64,000 bases of DNA from Aminipila luticellarii (GCF_004103735.1 NZ_CP035281.1:1798001-1862000); one strand, 5' to 3'. Positions 44,824 to 53,780 are shown, numbered from the stretch's first letter. Numbers and translations: made by a program. The notes: generated by a model from the sequence alone, not told the origin.

Positions 44824-44922
44824 ATTATATCATGCAAGCTGCGTCGCCGCATGATTCAATGATTCCTTCCTTACGGCAACGCCGATTCCAATCAATAGAA
44901 TCATTATACCATGCAAGCTGCG
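44824..44922. repeat. dispersed structured repeat, copy B, with flanking direct repeats
   Basis: ATTATAYCATGCAAGCTGCG occurs at 44824-44843 and 44903-44922 with one difference. Between them, 44853-44912 aligns with copy A at 35265-35325. The outer stem is AATGATTC/GAATCATT, and the inner hairpin CGGC/GCCG replaces GAGGC/GCCTC of copy A, a compensatory pattern. The 79-base spacing suggests a partial tandem unit. Confidence 0.65.
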
Positions 44923-44941
44923 CTTTTTGAATTGGTTTCGT

Positions 44942-44973
44942 ATCAATTAAGCGAATATTGATTCAATATCAAT
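44942..44973. promoter_or_regulatory. putative enhancer for the B3/B4 gene
   Basis: ATCAAT (44942-44947), ATTGAT (44957-44962) and ATCAAT (44968-44973) form overlapping inverted repeats about 90-120 bases upstream of the sigma-54 promoter. Their sequence differs from the GTTAC sites at 41680. Confidence 0.45.
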
Positions 44974-45060
44974 TCGAATCCTGTCCCTCAAATACTTTTT
45001 AATATCTACTAAGTGGGAGATTTTCAATACCTTTCTGTATTTATTTTTATATCATGGCAG

Positions 45061-45076
45061 TTGGCATATATATTGC
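45061..45076 (+). promoter_or_regulatory. sigma-54 promoter of the B3/B4 gene
   Basis: TTGGCATATATATTGC matches the -24/-12 consensus, with GG and GC separated by 10 bases. It lies 113 bases before the ATG. Confidence 0.8.
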
Positions 45077-45189
45077 TTATTATTTTTATAAACATTTTTA
45101 CTGCTCCGGCTTTATCTAAAAGAAGGAGCAAATAAAAACCAGATTTTTAGACAAACTTAATAAATATAAAACAAAGGAGAAGATGGAAC

Positions 45190-45906
45190 ATGTCAAAATT
45201 TATCATTACAAATGAATTCTGGGAACTCTTTCCGGAAGCAGAAATCGCTATAGTCGTAGCAAAAGGAATCCAAAACACAGAAGCGCAGGTTGCAGATGTA
45301 AGAAAGGAAATCAACGAACTGCTAAAGCAGAGCAGCAAGGAAGCAGAGAAATTTCTGTCCGCAGGTGTATTCAGCCAAAATAAAGTAATTTCTGTGTGGC
45401 GGGAAGCTTATCAGCAGTTCAAAACAAAAAAGGGCGTCCGATGCTCTATTGAAGCGTTATTAAAGCGAATAGACAAGGAAATCGGCGTTTCTCCGATCAA
45501 CCCGCTGGTCGATATCTATAATTCAGTTTCTCTGACTTATGGGCTTCCTTGCGGCGGTGAAGATATTGACACATTTGAAGGGGATTTACTTTTAACAAAA
45601 GCAAACGGAGACGAACCGTTCCTTGCCCTCGGCGACGAAGAAGCAAGCAATGCTCTTCCCGGTGAAATTATTTATAAAGATGATGCGGGAGCCGTATGCC
45701 GTTGCTGGAACTGGCGTGACGGACAACGAACCATGCTTACCAACGATACCGTCAATGCCTTTCTGATTATCGAATCCGTAGATCCAAGCAGAAGTGAGGA
45801 TTTGAAAGCAGCTGTATCCAAACTGGCAGAACTGACCGACAAGTATTTAGGCGGTTCCGCAGAGATTGTACATTTGAATAAGAATAATCGAGAAATGAAT
45901 TTATAA
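45190..45906 (+). CDS. B3/B4 domain protein (free-standing PheRS-beta editing-like domain)
   Basis: The 238 residues match the B3/B4 domain of the phenylalanyl-tRNA synthetase beta subunit: VSVWREAYQQFKTKKGVRCSIEALLKRI, INPLVDIYNSVSLTYGLPCGGEDIDTF and DGQRTMLTNDTVNAFLIIESVD. Free-standing members are thought to hydrolyse wrongly charged aminoacyl-tRNA or to bind amino acids; this one is not characterised. AAAGGAG precedes the ATG. A sigma-54 promoter links it to amino acid catabolism, which could mean protection from unusual or D-amino acids made by the pathway. That link is inference. Confidence 0.85.
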   Translation: MSKFIITNEFWELFPEAEIAIVVAKGIQNTEAQVADVRKEINELLKQSSKEAEKFLSAGVFSQNKVISVWREAYQQFKTKKGVRCSIEALLKRIDKEIGVSPINPLVDIYNSVSLTYGLPCGGEDIDTFEGDLLLTKANGDEPFLALGDEEASNALPGEIIYKDDAGAVCRCWNWRDGQRTMLTNDTVNAFLIIESVDPSRSEDLKAAVSKLAELTDKYLGGSAEIVHLNKNNREMNL

Positions 45907-45922
45907 AGGTCTTTTATTCAGG

Positions 45923-45970
45923 GCAGAACTTCCGGATTTATTTAATTGAATCCGGAAGCTCTGCTTTTTT
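45923..45970 (+). terminator. terminator of the B3/B4 gene
   Basis: GCAGA and CTTCCGGATT pair with AATCCGGAAG and TCTGC, each arm having one bulged base. TTTTTT follows. It may also serve the convergent permease. Confidence 0.85.
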
Positions 45971-45980
45971 CATTCTTTTT

Positions 45981-47315
45981 CTAAACCAGAAAATGGATAA
46001 TGAAACAAACCGTTAAAAGATACATGACAGGATGCACCTCTTTTCCTTTTCCGGTGAGAACCTTTATAACAGAATAGCTGATAAAGCCGAAAGCGATTCC
46101 CTGTGCTATGCTGAAAGTCAGCGGCATTAACAGAATAGTTAAAAAGGACGGAAGCGCCTCTGTAAAGTCTGCAAAGTTAATCATAGCCACATCGCTCAGC
46201 ATTAATATACCAACTATAACTAAAACCGGAGCTGTAGCTTGAGTCGGTATCATTAAGAAGAATGGGGCAAAGAATAACGTAATCAAATAAAGAAGCCCTG
46301 TAGTTACGGCACTAAGCCCTGTTCGACCTCCTTCTGACACGCCTGTGGCACTCTCGATATACGTGGTCGCAGTAGATGTACCCAGAACAGCCCCTACCGT
46401 AGTAGCTATCGAATCACAGATTAAAGCCTTATCCAGATTCTTGATCTTCCCATCTGCTCCAATCAGCTTGGCTTTTCTGGAAACACCGATCAGCGTTCCG
46501 ATATTATCGAACATATCAACAATCGTTATTGTAAAAATGACCGCAAAAATGCCATATTCAAAAACACCCTTGATGTCAAGCTGTCCAAAGGTTTCCTTCG
46601 GAATAGGCGGCACTAGGCCAACAATATCTCCTAATCCCGCAGGAACCTTGGTAATCCCCATGAACATGCCTATTACGGTGGTCACCAATATGCTGATCAA
46701 GAGTCCTCCTTTTATCTGCTTTGAAAAAAGCAGGCTGGATAAGACCAGTCCGATAAAAAACAGGGCGACCTCCGGACTCTTTAAATTTCCCAACCCCACA
46801 AAATTCGAAGGGTCGGATACAATGACTCCGGCATTTTTAAAACCGATAAAGGCAATGAAAAGGCCGATTCCCACACCAATAGATATTTTCAGGCATTCCG
46901 GCACGCTGTCGATGATGAGCTGCCTTACTCTCGTTACGGTCAAAATCATAAAAACAATACCGGAAACAAAAACTGCTCCCAAGGCGGTCTGCCAGGACAA
47001 GCCCATAGGTCCGCAGATGGTGTATGCAAAGAAAGCGCTCAACCCCAATCCCGGAGCCACAACAACCGGAAAGTTTGCATATAGCCCCATCAATATGGTC
47101 GAAAAGGCTGTGGCTATAATGACGGCAGCTAAAGCACTGCTGTGAGGCATCCCCGCATCGCTGAGCATCCCCGGAACCACCGCCAGAAGATACACCGAGG
47201 CAATAAATGTAGTAATACCGGATATAATTTCAGTCTTTACAGTTGTACCATATTCATCCAGTTTAAAAAAACGATTGATATGGCTGGGTCGATTTAAAAG
47301 TTTTTCTTTAGGCAT
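45981..47315 (-). CDS. NCS2-family purine permease (AzgA/PbuG-like)
   Basis: This is a membrane transporter of the adenine/hypoxanthine/guanine branch. The start is placed at 47315 (MPKEKLLNRPSHINRFFKLDEYG) because GGAGG lies 8 bases upstream; the ATG 15 bases earlier has no site. The 444 residues have about twelve to fourteen helices, TEIISGITTFIASVYLLAV, APGLGLSAFFAYTI and the substrate segment ALICDSIATTVGAVLGTST. I saw no purine riboswitch upstream. Purine import is the most likely role; a link to nearby catabolic genes is not evident. Confidence 0.88.
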   Translation of the reverse strand: MPKEKLLNRPSHINRFFKLDEYGTTVKTEIISGITTFIASVYLLAVVPGMLSDAGMPHSSALAAVIIATAFSTILMGLYANFPVVVAPGLGLSAFFAYTICGPMGLSWQTALGAVFVSGIVFMILTVTRVRQLIIDSVPECLKISIGVGIGLFIAFIGFKNAGVIVSDPSNFVGLGNLKSPEVALFFIGLVLSSLLFSKQIKGGLLISILVTTVIGMFMGITKVPAGLGDIVGLVPPIPKETFGQLDIKGVFEYGIFAVIFTITIVDMFDNIGTLIGVSRKAKLIGADGKIKNLDKALICDSIATTVGAVLGTSTATTYIESATGVSEGGRTGLSAVTTGLLYLITLFFAPFFLMIPTQATAPVLVIVGILMLSDVAMINFADFTEALPSFLTILLMPLTFSIAQGIAFGFISYSVIKVLTGKGKEVHPVMYLLTVCFIIHFLV

Positions 47316-47489
47316 GTATGCTTCCTCCATTCATTTTATCTGTCGTTAGGCTGCCCTGTCCCCGTTTGCTTTACACATCATAGAGCCATTAAAACAAATT
47401 CGTTGGACTTTTTAAAAGTTCCTTATCTATAATAAACGAAATGGTTCGATTATGCACTACTTTTTTGATTCCGTGGTGCAGTAAAAAAA

Positions 47490-47542
47490 TTGTTGTCATA
47501 CAACAAGCACATCTTGACAACGGGTATAACAAAAGCTATAAT
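47490..47542 (+). promoter_or_regulatory. proC promoter with upstream palindrome
   Basis: TTGACA (47514-47519) and TATAAT (47537-47542) are 17 bases apart, a consensus vegetative promoter. TTGTTGT (47490-47496) and ACAACAA (47500-47506) form an inverted repeat just before the -35 box and may bind a regulator. Confidence 0.75.
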
Positions 47543-47575
47543 GAAGAAAATGGAATTAAAAGAGGAGGAAGAGAA

Positions 47576-48379
47576 ATGAGCAAAGACATTGTTTTCTGCG
47601 GTGGTGGAAACATGGCAGAGAATATTATAAAAGGGCTGCTTTATAAAAAAGTCGTTCTGCCTGAAAATGTTACGGTCAACGAATTGCTTCCGGCCCGTTG
47701 CGAATATCTGTCCAAGACTTATGGTATAACAGCAGTTACAAATGCAGATGACGCAATCAAAAGAGCCGGCCTAGTGATTATCGCCGTAAATCCATTGCAG
47801 GTTCCGCCTGTTACAAAAGTACTGAACCCACTTATCAACGAAAAGACCATCGTACTGTCTATTGCCGCCGGTATCCCCATTAAAACCTTAGAAAACCAGC
47901 TGGGCAGCGACAGAAAAATAGTACGCGTTGTACCCAATACGCTCATTCAGGCGGGCAGCGGTTATAGTGCCGTGTGTATGAACGGGTGCTGTGATGATCA
48001 GGACAAGTCCCTTATTACTCACGTTCTGGACGCATTAGGGCAGATCATGTATCTTAAGGAAGATCTGTTCAATAGTTTTTCAGGATTCAGCAACGTAGGT
48101 CCCCTTTGGCTCTATAAAATGGTGGAAGCATTAACGGATGCTGGAGTGTATGTAGGATTTAGCCGCACAGATGCGCGCAATATGGTGATTAAGAATATGC
48201 TGGGCACCGCTGTTGTTCTGGAAGAGACCGGCGAACATCCGGCCGTAAAAGTAGATCAGATGACTTCTCCCGGTGGAGTGAGCATAGAAGCGCTGAAAGT
48301 ATTACAGCAAGGGAATTTTTCTTCGGCTTTAATGAATTCTGTTATTGCCGGTATCGATAAGGCAAACTCCATAGAATAG
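47576..48379 (+). CDS. proC: pyrroline-5-carboxylate reductase
   Basis: ProC reduces pyrroline-5-carboxylate to proline with NAD(P)H. The start is placed at ATG 47576 (MSKDIVFCGGGNMAENIIKG), which has GAGGAGG 8 bases upstream and a promoter immediately before. A longer frame to 47441 would run through that promoter. The 267 residues match the family, with Rossmann FCGGGNMAENI, AVNPLQVPPV and TSPGGVSIEALKVLQ. A second, different proC lies at 63445. This copy converges with ortB, and ProC can serve either proline synthesis or hydroxyproline-derived pyrroline-5-carboxylate. Confidence 0.94.
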   Translation: MSKDIVFCGGGNMAENIIKGLLYKKVVLPENVTVNELLPARCEYLSKTYGITAVTNADDAIKRAGLVIIAVNPLQVPPVTKVLNPLINEKTIVLSIAAGIPIKTLENQLGSDRKIVRVVPNTLIQAGSGYSAVCMNGCCDDQDKSLITHVLDALGQIMYLKEDLFNSFSGFSNVGPLWLYKMVEALTDAGVYVGFSRTDARNMVIKNMLGTAVVLEETGEHPAVKVDQMTSPGGVSIEALKVLQQGNFSSALMNSVIAGIDKANSIE

Positions 48380-48417
48380 TAATTTTAAGCAACTCTACAT
48401 AATATAAATATAAACCG

Positions 48418-48458
48418 AAAATGCTGGGGAAATGATATTTCGTTTCCCCAGCATTTTT
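48418..48458. terminator. bidirectional terminator between proC and ortB
   Basis: AAATGCTGGGGAAA and TTTCCCCAGCATTT form a 14-bp perfect stem with an A-run before and a T-run after. It serves both convergent units. Confidence 0.92.
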
Positions 48459-48484
48459 ATAAACTCAACTCAACTTTATAAACG

Positions 48485-49906
48485 TTACTGAACTTTTACT
48501 CCTTTTGCTTCCAATTCAGAAAGCACAAATTCTTTATCTGATTTTATTTCATCCATAATAAAGCTTACATCTTCCTCTGTTGCAGAGGTCATCCCGCAAT
48601 TTTTTACACAATTCTTAATATAGGACTTGCGTGCGTGAGTCATATCATATTGTCTTGCCTTAATGAAGGATGGATCTTTTGGAAATACCAGATTTTTTCC
48701 CGGTATTTCATCTTCCGGATCACCGAACAACACTTGAACCCCATTCTTTTTTGCAAAGGTCAGCTGCGGCATTGGATGCTTTCCCGCACTTGTATATTCC
48801 GTTTCCTGAACCACCAGTATGGCATCCTCATCCATCTGCTGGGCCAAAGCAAACGCCGCCGTTAAAGAGGTATTCCCGGCAGGTCCCCTTTCATACCCCT
48901 CCAATATAGCAAGCGCCTGTGTCATATAAAACAGCTCTCCCTGTTTTATGGTGACCATTTCATCCATGTATCTGAGAACTCTCGCCGCATTTCTCGGACA
49001 ATCTGACCGATCCGGCCATGTGGTGAACGGCAAACTGAATCCGGTATGTCCTGTGGTGCAGGACTTTCGGTTAAAATCCTGTTCCGATGCCATGTGGAGT
49101 CCTTTTAAATCAATGCAGGCTCCGATGACCCTTGTATTTTCCGCCCCGGCTTTAATCAGGCCTCTGGCCGTCCCTGTCAGGTTACCGCCCCCAGCATTTG
49201 TGCATACGACCGCCTCCGGATCCTTTCCGAATTTTTCTCTGCACTGTTCAGCCAGCTCATACCCTAAAGTCTCTACCCCGGCAATACCAAAAGGCGTATA
49301 CAGGGACGCGTTAAAATAACCCGTTTCCTCAAGGAGACTCAGATGAGTCGAAAACAATTCCGGGCCTACCGACAGCTGAACCACTTCTGCGCCGTATGCT
49401 TCGCAAACTCTCTGTTTCTCAAGTATCTCAGGCTGTCCCACCTTATTATTGTCATAGCACTCCTGTACGACGATACATTTCAGGCCCTGCATAGCCGCTT
49501 GAGAAGCGACGGCTGCTCCGTAATTGCCGGAGGTGGCCGCTATAACACCTTTGTATCCAAGCTTCTTTGCGTGATATACCGCAACGGCCGCTCTCCTTGC
49601 TTTAAAACTTCCTGACGCATTGGCCGCTTCATCCTTCACTACTATTCTGGCGCCCTTTCCCTTTGGAGCATATTTTCTCGCCAAAGCAGTAAGATTGCGC
49701 AGTTCGATCAGCGGGGTATTCCCAACGCCGTGAGCTAATTGAATTTCCCTCATTTCTTCAAGGGAATAGCCCACTTCCCTCATCATGGCCTCATAGTCAA
49801 AGCCGATACCTGGGAGCTCAAATTTCGTGTAGTCGATCTGCATGGCATTCTTAATGATTTCATTTTTGCGAGCCATGATGGCTTCATAGGTTTTATCGTT
49901 CTTCAC
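48485..49906 (-). CDS. ortB: 2-amino-4-ketopentanoate thiolase, beta (PLP) subunit
   Basis: OrtB, with OrtA, cleaves 2-amino-4-ketopentanoate with CoA to acetyl-CoA and alanine. The 473 residues form a fold-type II PLP enzyme related to threonine synthase. The PLP lysine is in NASGSFKARRA, the phosphate loop is AATSGNYGAAVAS, and CTNAGGGNLTGTARGL is typical of OrtB. The start is GTG at 49906, overlapping the ortA stop (TAGTG), with AAGGAG upstream. In ornithine fermenters it follows diaminopentanoate dehydrogenase; here it follows a glycyl radical enzyme instead. Confidence 0.93.
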   Translation of the reverse strand: MKNDKTYEAIMARKNEIIKNAMQIDYTKFELPGIGFDYEAMMREVGYSLEEMREIQLAHGVGNTPLIELRNLTALARKYAPKGKGARIVVKDEAANASGSFKARRAAVAVYHAKKLGYKGVIAATSGNYGAAVASQAAMQGLKCIVVQECYDNNKVGQPEILEKQRVCEAYGAEVVQLSVGPELFSTHLSLLEETGYFNASLYTPFGIAGVETLGYELAEQCREKFGKDPEAVVCTNAGGGNLTGTARGLIKAGAENTRVIGACIDLKGLHMASEQDFNRKSCTTGHTGFSLPFTTWPDRSDCPRNAARVLRYMDEMVTIKQGELFYMTQALAILEGYERGPAGNTSLTAAFALAQQMDEDAILVVQETEYTSAGKHPMPQLTFAKKNGVQVLFGDPEDEIPGKNLVFPKDPSFIKARQYDMTHARKSYIKNCVKNCGMTSATEEDVSFIMDEIKSDKEFVLSELEAKGVKVQ

Positions 49907-50211
49907 TATTTCTCAGCTCCTTCCATAATTTCTTTCAGCTGCAGCTCCACTTGAAGCAGTTCCGGCTGAAAATCCCCATAATCATGAATATATCTCGGAT
50001 TGATATCTACCAGAGTTCCGCTGGTCTTTCTTCCTGTGACGGTGATAATGTCCATGTTCTCTCCCAAATTTCCCTCATGCTGGGCGATTCCCTTTACCCA
50101 AAGCTTCAAATCGCATTTTTGCGTATCTTCCGGAACCTGCGGGGCTCTGTTGCCGGCTTTAAGCACGGTGTTTTCAATCTGCACCCAGTCTCCTTTTTTC
50201 GCCATACTCAT
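49906..50211 (-). CDS. ortA: 2-amino-4-ketopentanoate thiolase, alpha subunit
   Basis: This 101-residue partner of OrtB matches the family: MAKKGDWVQIENTVLKAGNRAPQVPEDT in its first 30 residues, then DIITVTGRKTSGTLVDINPRYIHDYGDF and a C-terminal helix. GGAG lies about 8 bases before the first ATG. It overlaps ortB by the stop/start pair and follows the glycyl radical enzyme gene by 84 bases containing a stem-loop. Confidence 0.93.
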   Translation of the reverse strand: MSMAKKGDWVQIENTVLKAGNRAPQVPEDTQKCDLKLWVKGIAQHEGNLGENMDIITVTGRKTSGTLVDINPRYIHDYGDFQPELLQVELQLKEIMEGAEK

Positions 50212-50250
50212 AAAGTACGCTCCTTTCCTTGTATAAACAGTAAATTTTAA

Positions 50251-50278
50251 AGGAACATCTAAGGAAATAGATGTTCCT
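50251..50278 (-). terminator. intercistronic stem-loop between the glycyl radical gene and ortA
   Basis: AGGAACATCTA and TAGATGTTCCT form a perfect 11-bp stem around six bases. On the minus strand TTTAAAATTT follows, a weak T-run. It may act as a partial terminator or as an RNA-stability element that lowers ortAB relative to the enzyme. Confidence 0.6.
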
Positions 50279-50295
50279 CTTTATTTATTCAAGCA

Positions 50296-52650
50296 TTAAA
50301 CGGTTCTCTGTACGGTTCTTTGAATAATATTTTCCTGAATATTTTTATCCAGATCAACGAAGAAAGCAGAATAGCCTGCTACACGAACCAGCATATTGCG
50401 ATATTTCTCCGGTTCTTTCTGAGCGGCACGAAGAGTTTCATCATCTACCACGTTCAACTGTAAGTGGTCTCCGTTCTTTTTAAAGTGAGCGCGCAGAACA
50501 GCCTCTAAAATATCTTTTCCTTTTTCGCCTTTTACAATAGCCGGGTCAAAACGCTGATTCAGCAGCATTCCGCTCTGAGGAATGGTGGAGTCCACGGCAT
50601 TGACCGAATTTACAACAGCGGTCGGTCCGTTTACGTCCATACCGATCATCGGGGAAACATTATCTGCCATTGCAGTGAAGGCATGTCGTCCGTCCGGGGT
50701 CGCACCGATCATTCTTCCGAGTACCACATTATAAGACTGGGTCGCCCAAACCGTAGTAAGCTCGCCGCCTCTGCCATCCTTATACTTTTTGCCTTCATCG
50801 TCCAGGGTTTTCACTACAAAGTGTGCATATTTATCCACCGCTTCAAGGTCATTGCCGAATTTAGGCGCTCTGTTAATCAGAAGCTGACGCATATCCTCTT
50901 TGCCTTCAAAGTCTGTTTCCAGAAGATCGACCAGCTCGGTCATGGTCAGATAGTTCTTATTAAATACGCATTCTTCAATCGCTGCGAAGGAGTCTGCAAT
51001 ATTGGCAAGACCAGTAACAGCAATCGCAGACCAGCGGTTATCGCAGCCCTTTTGCTGAAGCACTCTGCCGTTTTCAATGCACCCTTCCGTAAAGCAAGAG
51101 CCGGTAATAGTCGGTACGGCATAGGCATGACAGGAAACCATTTTGTTGAACAGTACAATGAACTTTCTCAGGAAAAATTCCTGCTGCTTCAAGTACGCTT
51201 CTTTCAGCTGCTCGATAGAGGTAAAGTTCTTAATGTCTCCCGTATGCGGGCCGACCTGTTTTTTACTGATCGGATCCATACCGTCATAAAGGGTGATTTC
51301 AAAGACTTTAATTGCATTGTAGTATCCCATCTGAGACTGGAAGTCTGATTTGCCCTGTGAAACTGTTTCCGTACATCCGCATACAGCCCAATTTACTGCT
51401 TCTTCCTTCGTAAAGCCCAAACGTGTCAAATAGGAGATACAGGTGCTGTCATTAAAGAATGCCGGATGGCTTCCGCCTTTTAAAGCTACCTGCATAGCCA
51501 AACGGAAAGTATCCTCACTGATGTTGTCATGGTAACGGAAGGATACGCAAGGTTCCTTTGTCTGCAAGTCTTCCATGCAATGCAGAATTAAATCGGTCAG
51601 TTCATTGCATCCGTCCGAGCCATCTGCCAGCATGCCGCCCAGCATCATGTGAATATAAAGGGCACAGCCGGGATAAGCCTCTGATTCAAACTCATTACGC
51701 AGATACCACATTTCCTCGAACTTCAATTTAAATTCATGGATCACATCGGCAATGTATTCTTCGCTTATCCCATGAGCCAGATCGTTTTTATAAAAATCAT
51801 ACATATACTGATCGAAACGTCCCAGGGAATGGTCGGATCCATTGTTCTCCATCATGAAAGCAAGATGGGTGAACCACACGAGCTGTGCTGCCTGCTTAAA
51901 GGTCTGCGGCGGATTTTCAGGAACCACGCGGCAGTCTCCTGCCAGTGTCAGCAGCTGTTCCTTTCTTTCAGGGTCATCACAGTCCGCAGCCATTTCTTCA
52001 GCCAGATCCGCATAACGGTGAGCAAATCCAATAATGGCTTCCATGGTGATGATCATAGCTTCCCACGTGATCTTCTTTCCCATGGTTTCAAGATCCATAT
52101 CCTCTAATGCCGCCAGTTTTTCCTTGCACTGATTAATGTAGTAACGGTATCCTTTTTTAACCATTTCGTCATAATCCGGCGCCAGGTTCATGGTAGAAAG
52201 CTGAGAAATGCCCTTTGTGAATACGCCGACCTTTAACAGCGTCCACTCTTCTTCTGTCACTTGTGCATTCGTCAAGTCGCCAAAGGTTCCGCCCTCCCAT
52301 TCGGCAACCATTTTTCTCAGTTCATCCTTTTCTCCGGGAAGGAACTGAAAGTTGTCGTACTTTCTTGTATCCAGCGTTTCCAAATCCTCTCTGAGCCATG
52401 CGGACATTTCAGGGAACACCGGAACTGCATGCATACGGGAGGCCATGTGACCTGCTAAAATTGAATCTGCATCAATGAAGATTTTTTTATTTTCCAGAAC
52501 GTACTTAAATAGTTTTGCTCTCCTAAGGATAAAAGGTTCAATAGAAGGTTTTTTATAAAACTCTGTTGCCAATCTCGCACGATCTATACAAATCGTAGGC
52601 TGTGTGTTACGCACCTTGTCGCTGAGTCTTTCAATTCTTTTTGATATCAT
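50296..52650 (-). CDS. glycyl radical enzyme, probable trans-4-hydroxy-D-proline C-N lyase (HplG-like)
   Basis: The 784 residues form a glycyl radical eliminase. The radical glycine is Gly759 in LVRVAGYSAFF. The thiyl Cys426 and general-base Glu428 lie in VCGCTETVSQGKSD. The N terminus RIERLSDKVRNTQPTICIDRARL is typical of the dehydratase/eliminase branch. The operon with its activase, OrtA and OrtB, and a divergent proline-racemase-family gene matches the reported HplG pathway, in which trans-4-hydroxy-D-proline is opened to 2-amino-4-ketopentanoate. I give no symbol because substrate was inferred from neighbours. GAGGAG precedes the ATG. A sigma-54 promoter drives the operon. Confidence 0.83.
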   Translation of the reverse strand: MISKRIERLSDKVRNTQPTICIDRARLATEFYKKPSIEPFILRRAKLFKYVLENKKIFIDADSILAGHMASRMHAVPVFPEMSAWLREDLETLDTRKYDNFQFLPGEKDELRKMVAEWEGGTFGDLTNAQVTEEEWTLLKVGVFTKGISQLSTMNLAPDYDEMVKKGYRYYINQCKEKLAALEDMDLETMGKKITWEAMIITMEAIIGFAHRYADLAEEMAADCDDPERKEQLLTLAGDCRVVPENPPQTFKQAAQLVWFTHLAFMMENNGSDHSLGRFDQYMYDFYKNDLAHGISEEYIADVIHEFKLKFEEMWYLRNEFESEAYPGCALYIHMMLGGMLADGSDGCNELTDLILHCMEDLQTKEPCVSFRYHDNISEDTFRLAMQVALKGGSHPAFFNDSTCISYLTRLGFTKEEAVNWAVCGCTETVSQGKSDFQSQMGYYNAIKVFEITLYDGMDPISKKQVGPHTGDIKNFTSIEQLKEAYLKQQEFFLRKFIVLFNKMVSCHAYAVPTITGSCFTEGCIENGRVLQQKGCDNRWSAIAVTGLANIADSFAAIEECVFNKNYLTMTELVDLLETDFEGKEDMRQLLINRAPKFGNDLEAVDKYAHFVVKTLDDEGKKYKDGRGGELTTVWATQSYNVVLGRMIGATPDGRHAFTAMADNVSPMIGMDVNGPTAVVNSVNAVDSTIPQSGMLLNQRFDPAIVKGEKGKDILEAVLRAHFKKNGDHLQLNVVDDETLRAAQKEPEKYRNMLVRVAGYSAFFVDLDKNIQENIIQRTVQRTV

Positions 52651-52765
52651 TTCATTTTCTCCTCTCTTTTTCTTTCATATTGAAAAATGAATATCTAATA
52701 CATTAAAAAATACGGATGAACGGGTATCGGCTCCTTCCTTTCTGCCTGAGCATATGGAAAGGCTC

Positions 52766-53695
52766 TTACTTCACTATTATTTTTTGATTATCTTTTGTGT
52801 AAAAACATGTTTGATCAGAGTCTTTAAAAACATGGTTCGCGCACTTGACCAATTCTCTCATCTCTTCGTCTTCCGGAGGTTCAACACCCTCCAGCGGATA
52901 TTCCCGCCCCAAAGCATAGTACTTATTTTTTCCAAACTCATGGTACGGCAGAAGTTCATAGTCCTTGATCTCAGGTATGGTTGTCAAAAATTCTGCAATA
53001 CCGATAATGTTTTCCTTGGAATTGTTATAGCCCGGTACGACAGGGGTCCTAATGGTGACAGGAATGCCGAACTTTGCAATCCGCCGGATATTTTCCAGAA
53101 TCAACTCATTTCCGCTGCCGGTCAGCTCCTTATGTTTATCAGAATCAATATGTTTAATATCGAGGAACATACTGTTTATATACGGTAAGGCAGTTTTGAA
53201 CTGATCGTAGTACCCCCAGCCGCAGCTTTCAACTGCCACATCAATTCCTCTCTCGTGGCAGACCTTTGCAATCTCCGTCAGATATTCCGGATGGGTCAAG
53301 GGTTCTCCTCCAGAAAACGTAACGCCGCCGCCCTTGATGGAATAAAACACACGATCCTTTTCAATCTCTTTATAAAGTTCCTCAATCTCATAATCTTTTC
53401 CAATGGGATACTTTGACGCTGCATAACAGCGGTCTGTACACCTAAAGCAATTCGTACAAAGGTCCCTGTTTATTCGAAATCCATCTGCCTGTGGGGCAAT
53501 CGCATGTTGAGGACAGACCTTGACACAAGCCCCGCATCCGATACACTTGCCCTGGGACTCCATGATTTCAGGTCCATATGCTTGAGATTCTGGATTGGCG
53601 CACCATGGACATCGCAATGGACATCCCTTAAAAAATACCAGTGTCCTTAATCCATGCCCATCGTGAATCGAACATTTCTGAATATTAAAAATCAT
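52766..53695 (-). CDS. glycyl radical enzyme activase (radical SAM)
   Basis: This enzyme uses SAM and a 4Fe-4S cluster to install the glycyl radical on its partner. The start is ATG 53695 (MIFNIQKCSIHDGHGLRT), with GGAGG 8 bases upstream; an upstream in-frame TTG is rejected. The radical SAM motif is CPLRCPWC. Two further ferredoxin-type clusters are coded by CIGCGACVKVC and CTNCFRCTDRC, the insert seen in activases of eliminase-type enzymes. GGGVTFSGGEPL is the SAM-binding region. It lies 115 bases before the glycyl radical gene and opens the operon. Confidence 0.93.
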   Translation of the reverse strand: MIFNIQKCSIHDGHGLRTLVFFKGCPLRCPWCANPESQAYGPEIMESQGKCIGCGACVKVCPQHAIAPQADGFRINRDLCTNCFRCTDRCYAASKYPIGKDYEIEELYKEIEKDRVFYSIKGGGVTFSGGEPLTHPEYLTEIAKVCHERGIDVAVESCGWGYYDQFKTALPYINSMFLDIKHIDSDKHKELTGSGNELILENIRRIAKFGIPVTIRTPVVPGYNNSKENIIGIAEFLTTIPEIKDYELLPYHEFGKNKYYALGREYPLEGVEPPEDEEMRELVKCANHVFKDSDQTCFYTKDNQKIIVK

Positions 53696-53780
53696 TACGT
53701 ATACCTCCAAAGGTTGGGTAAGATTAAATACCTATCGTATTTAAATTTGTAGCTGTAGCAATATCTTGCAACAATAAAAA

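Larger units (their letters stand above)
44790..45189. other. 400-base region between the sigma-54 activator and the B3/B4 gene
   Basis: It contains repeat copy B and its 20-base flanking direct repeats (44824-44922), three ATCAAT/ATTGAT half-sites (44942-44973) placed like enhancers, and a sigma-54 promoter at 45061-45076. No ORF is seen. Confidence 0.6.

Noticed and set aside
46345-47145. 266-residue plus-strand ORF opposite the NCS2 permease
   Set aside because: It is an antisense shadow of membrane-helix codons; it has no ribosome site or recognisable domain.
47331-47450. Possible purine riboswitch before the NCS2 permease
   Set aside because: None of the conserved purine riboswitch core strings could be found.
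47437-47452. sigma-54-like sequence TGGTTCGATTATGCA before proC
   Set aside because: The GG and GC are 9 bases apart rather than 10, and a consensus vegetative promoter lies at 47514-47542.
47441-47575. 45-residue N-terminal extension of ProC
   Set aside because: It would run through the promoter, lacks a ribosome site and is absent from the ProC family.
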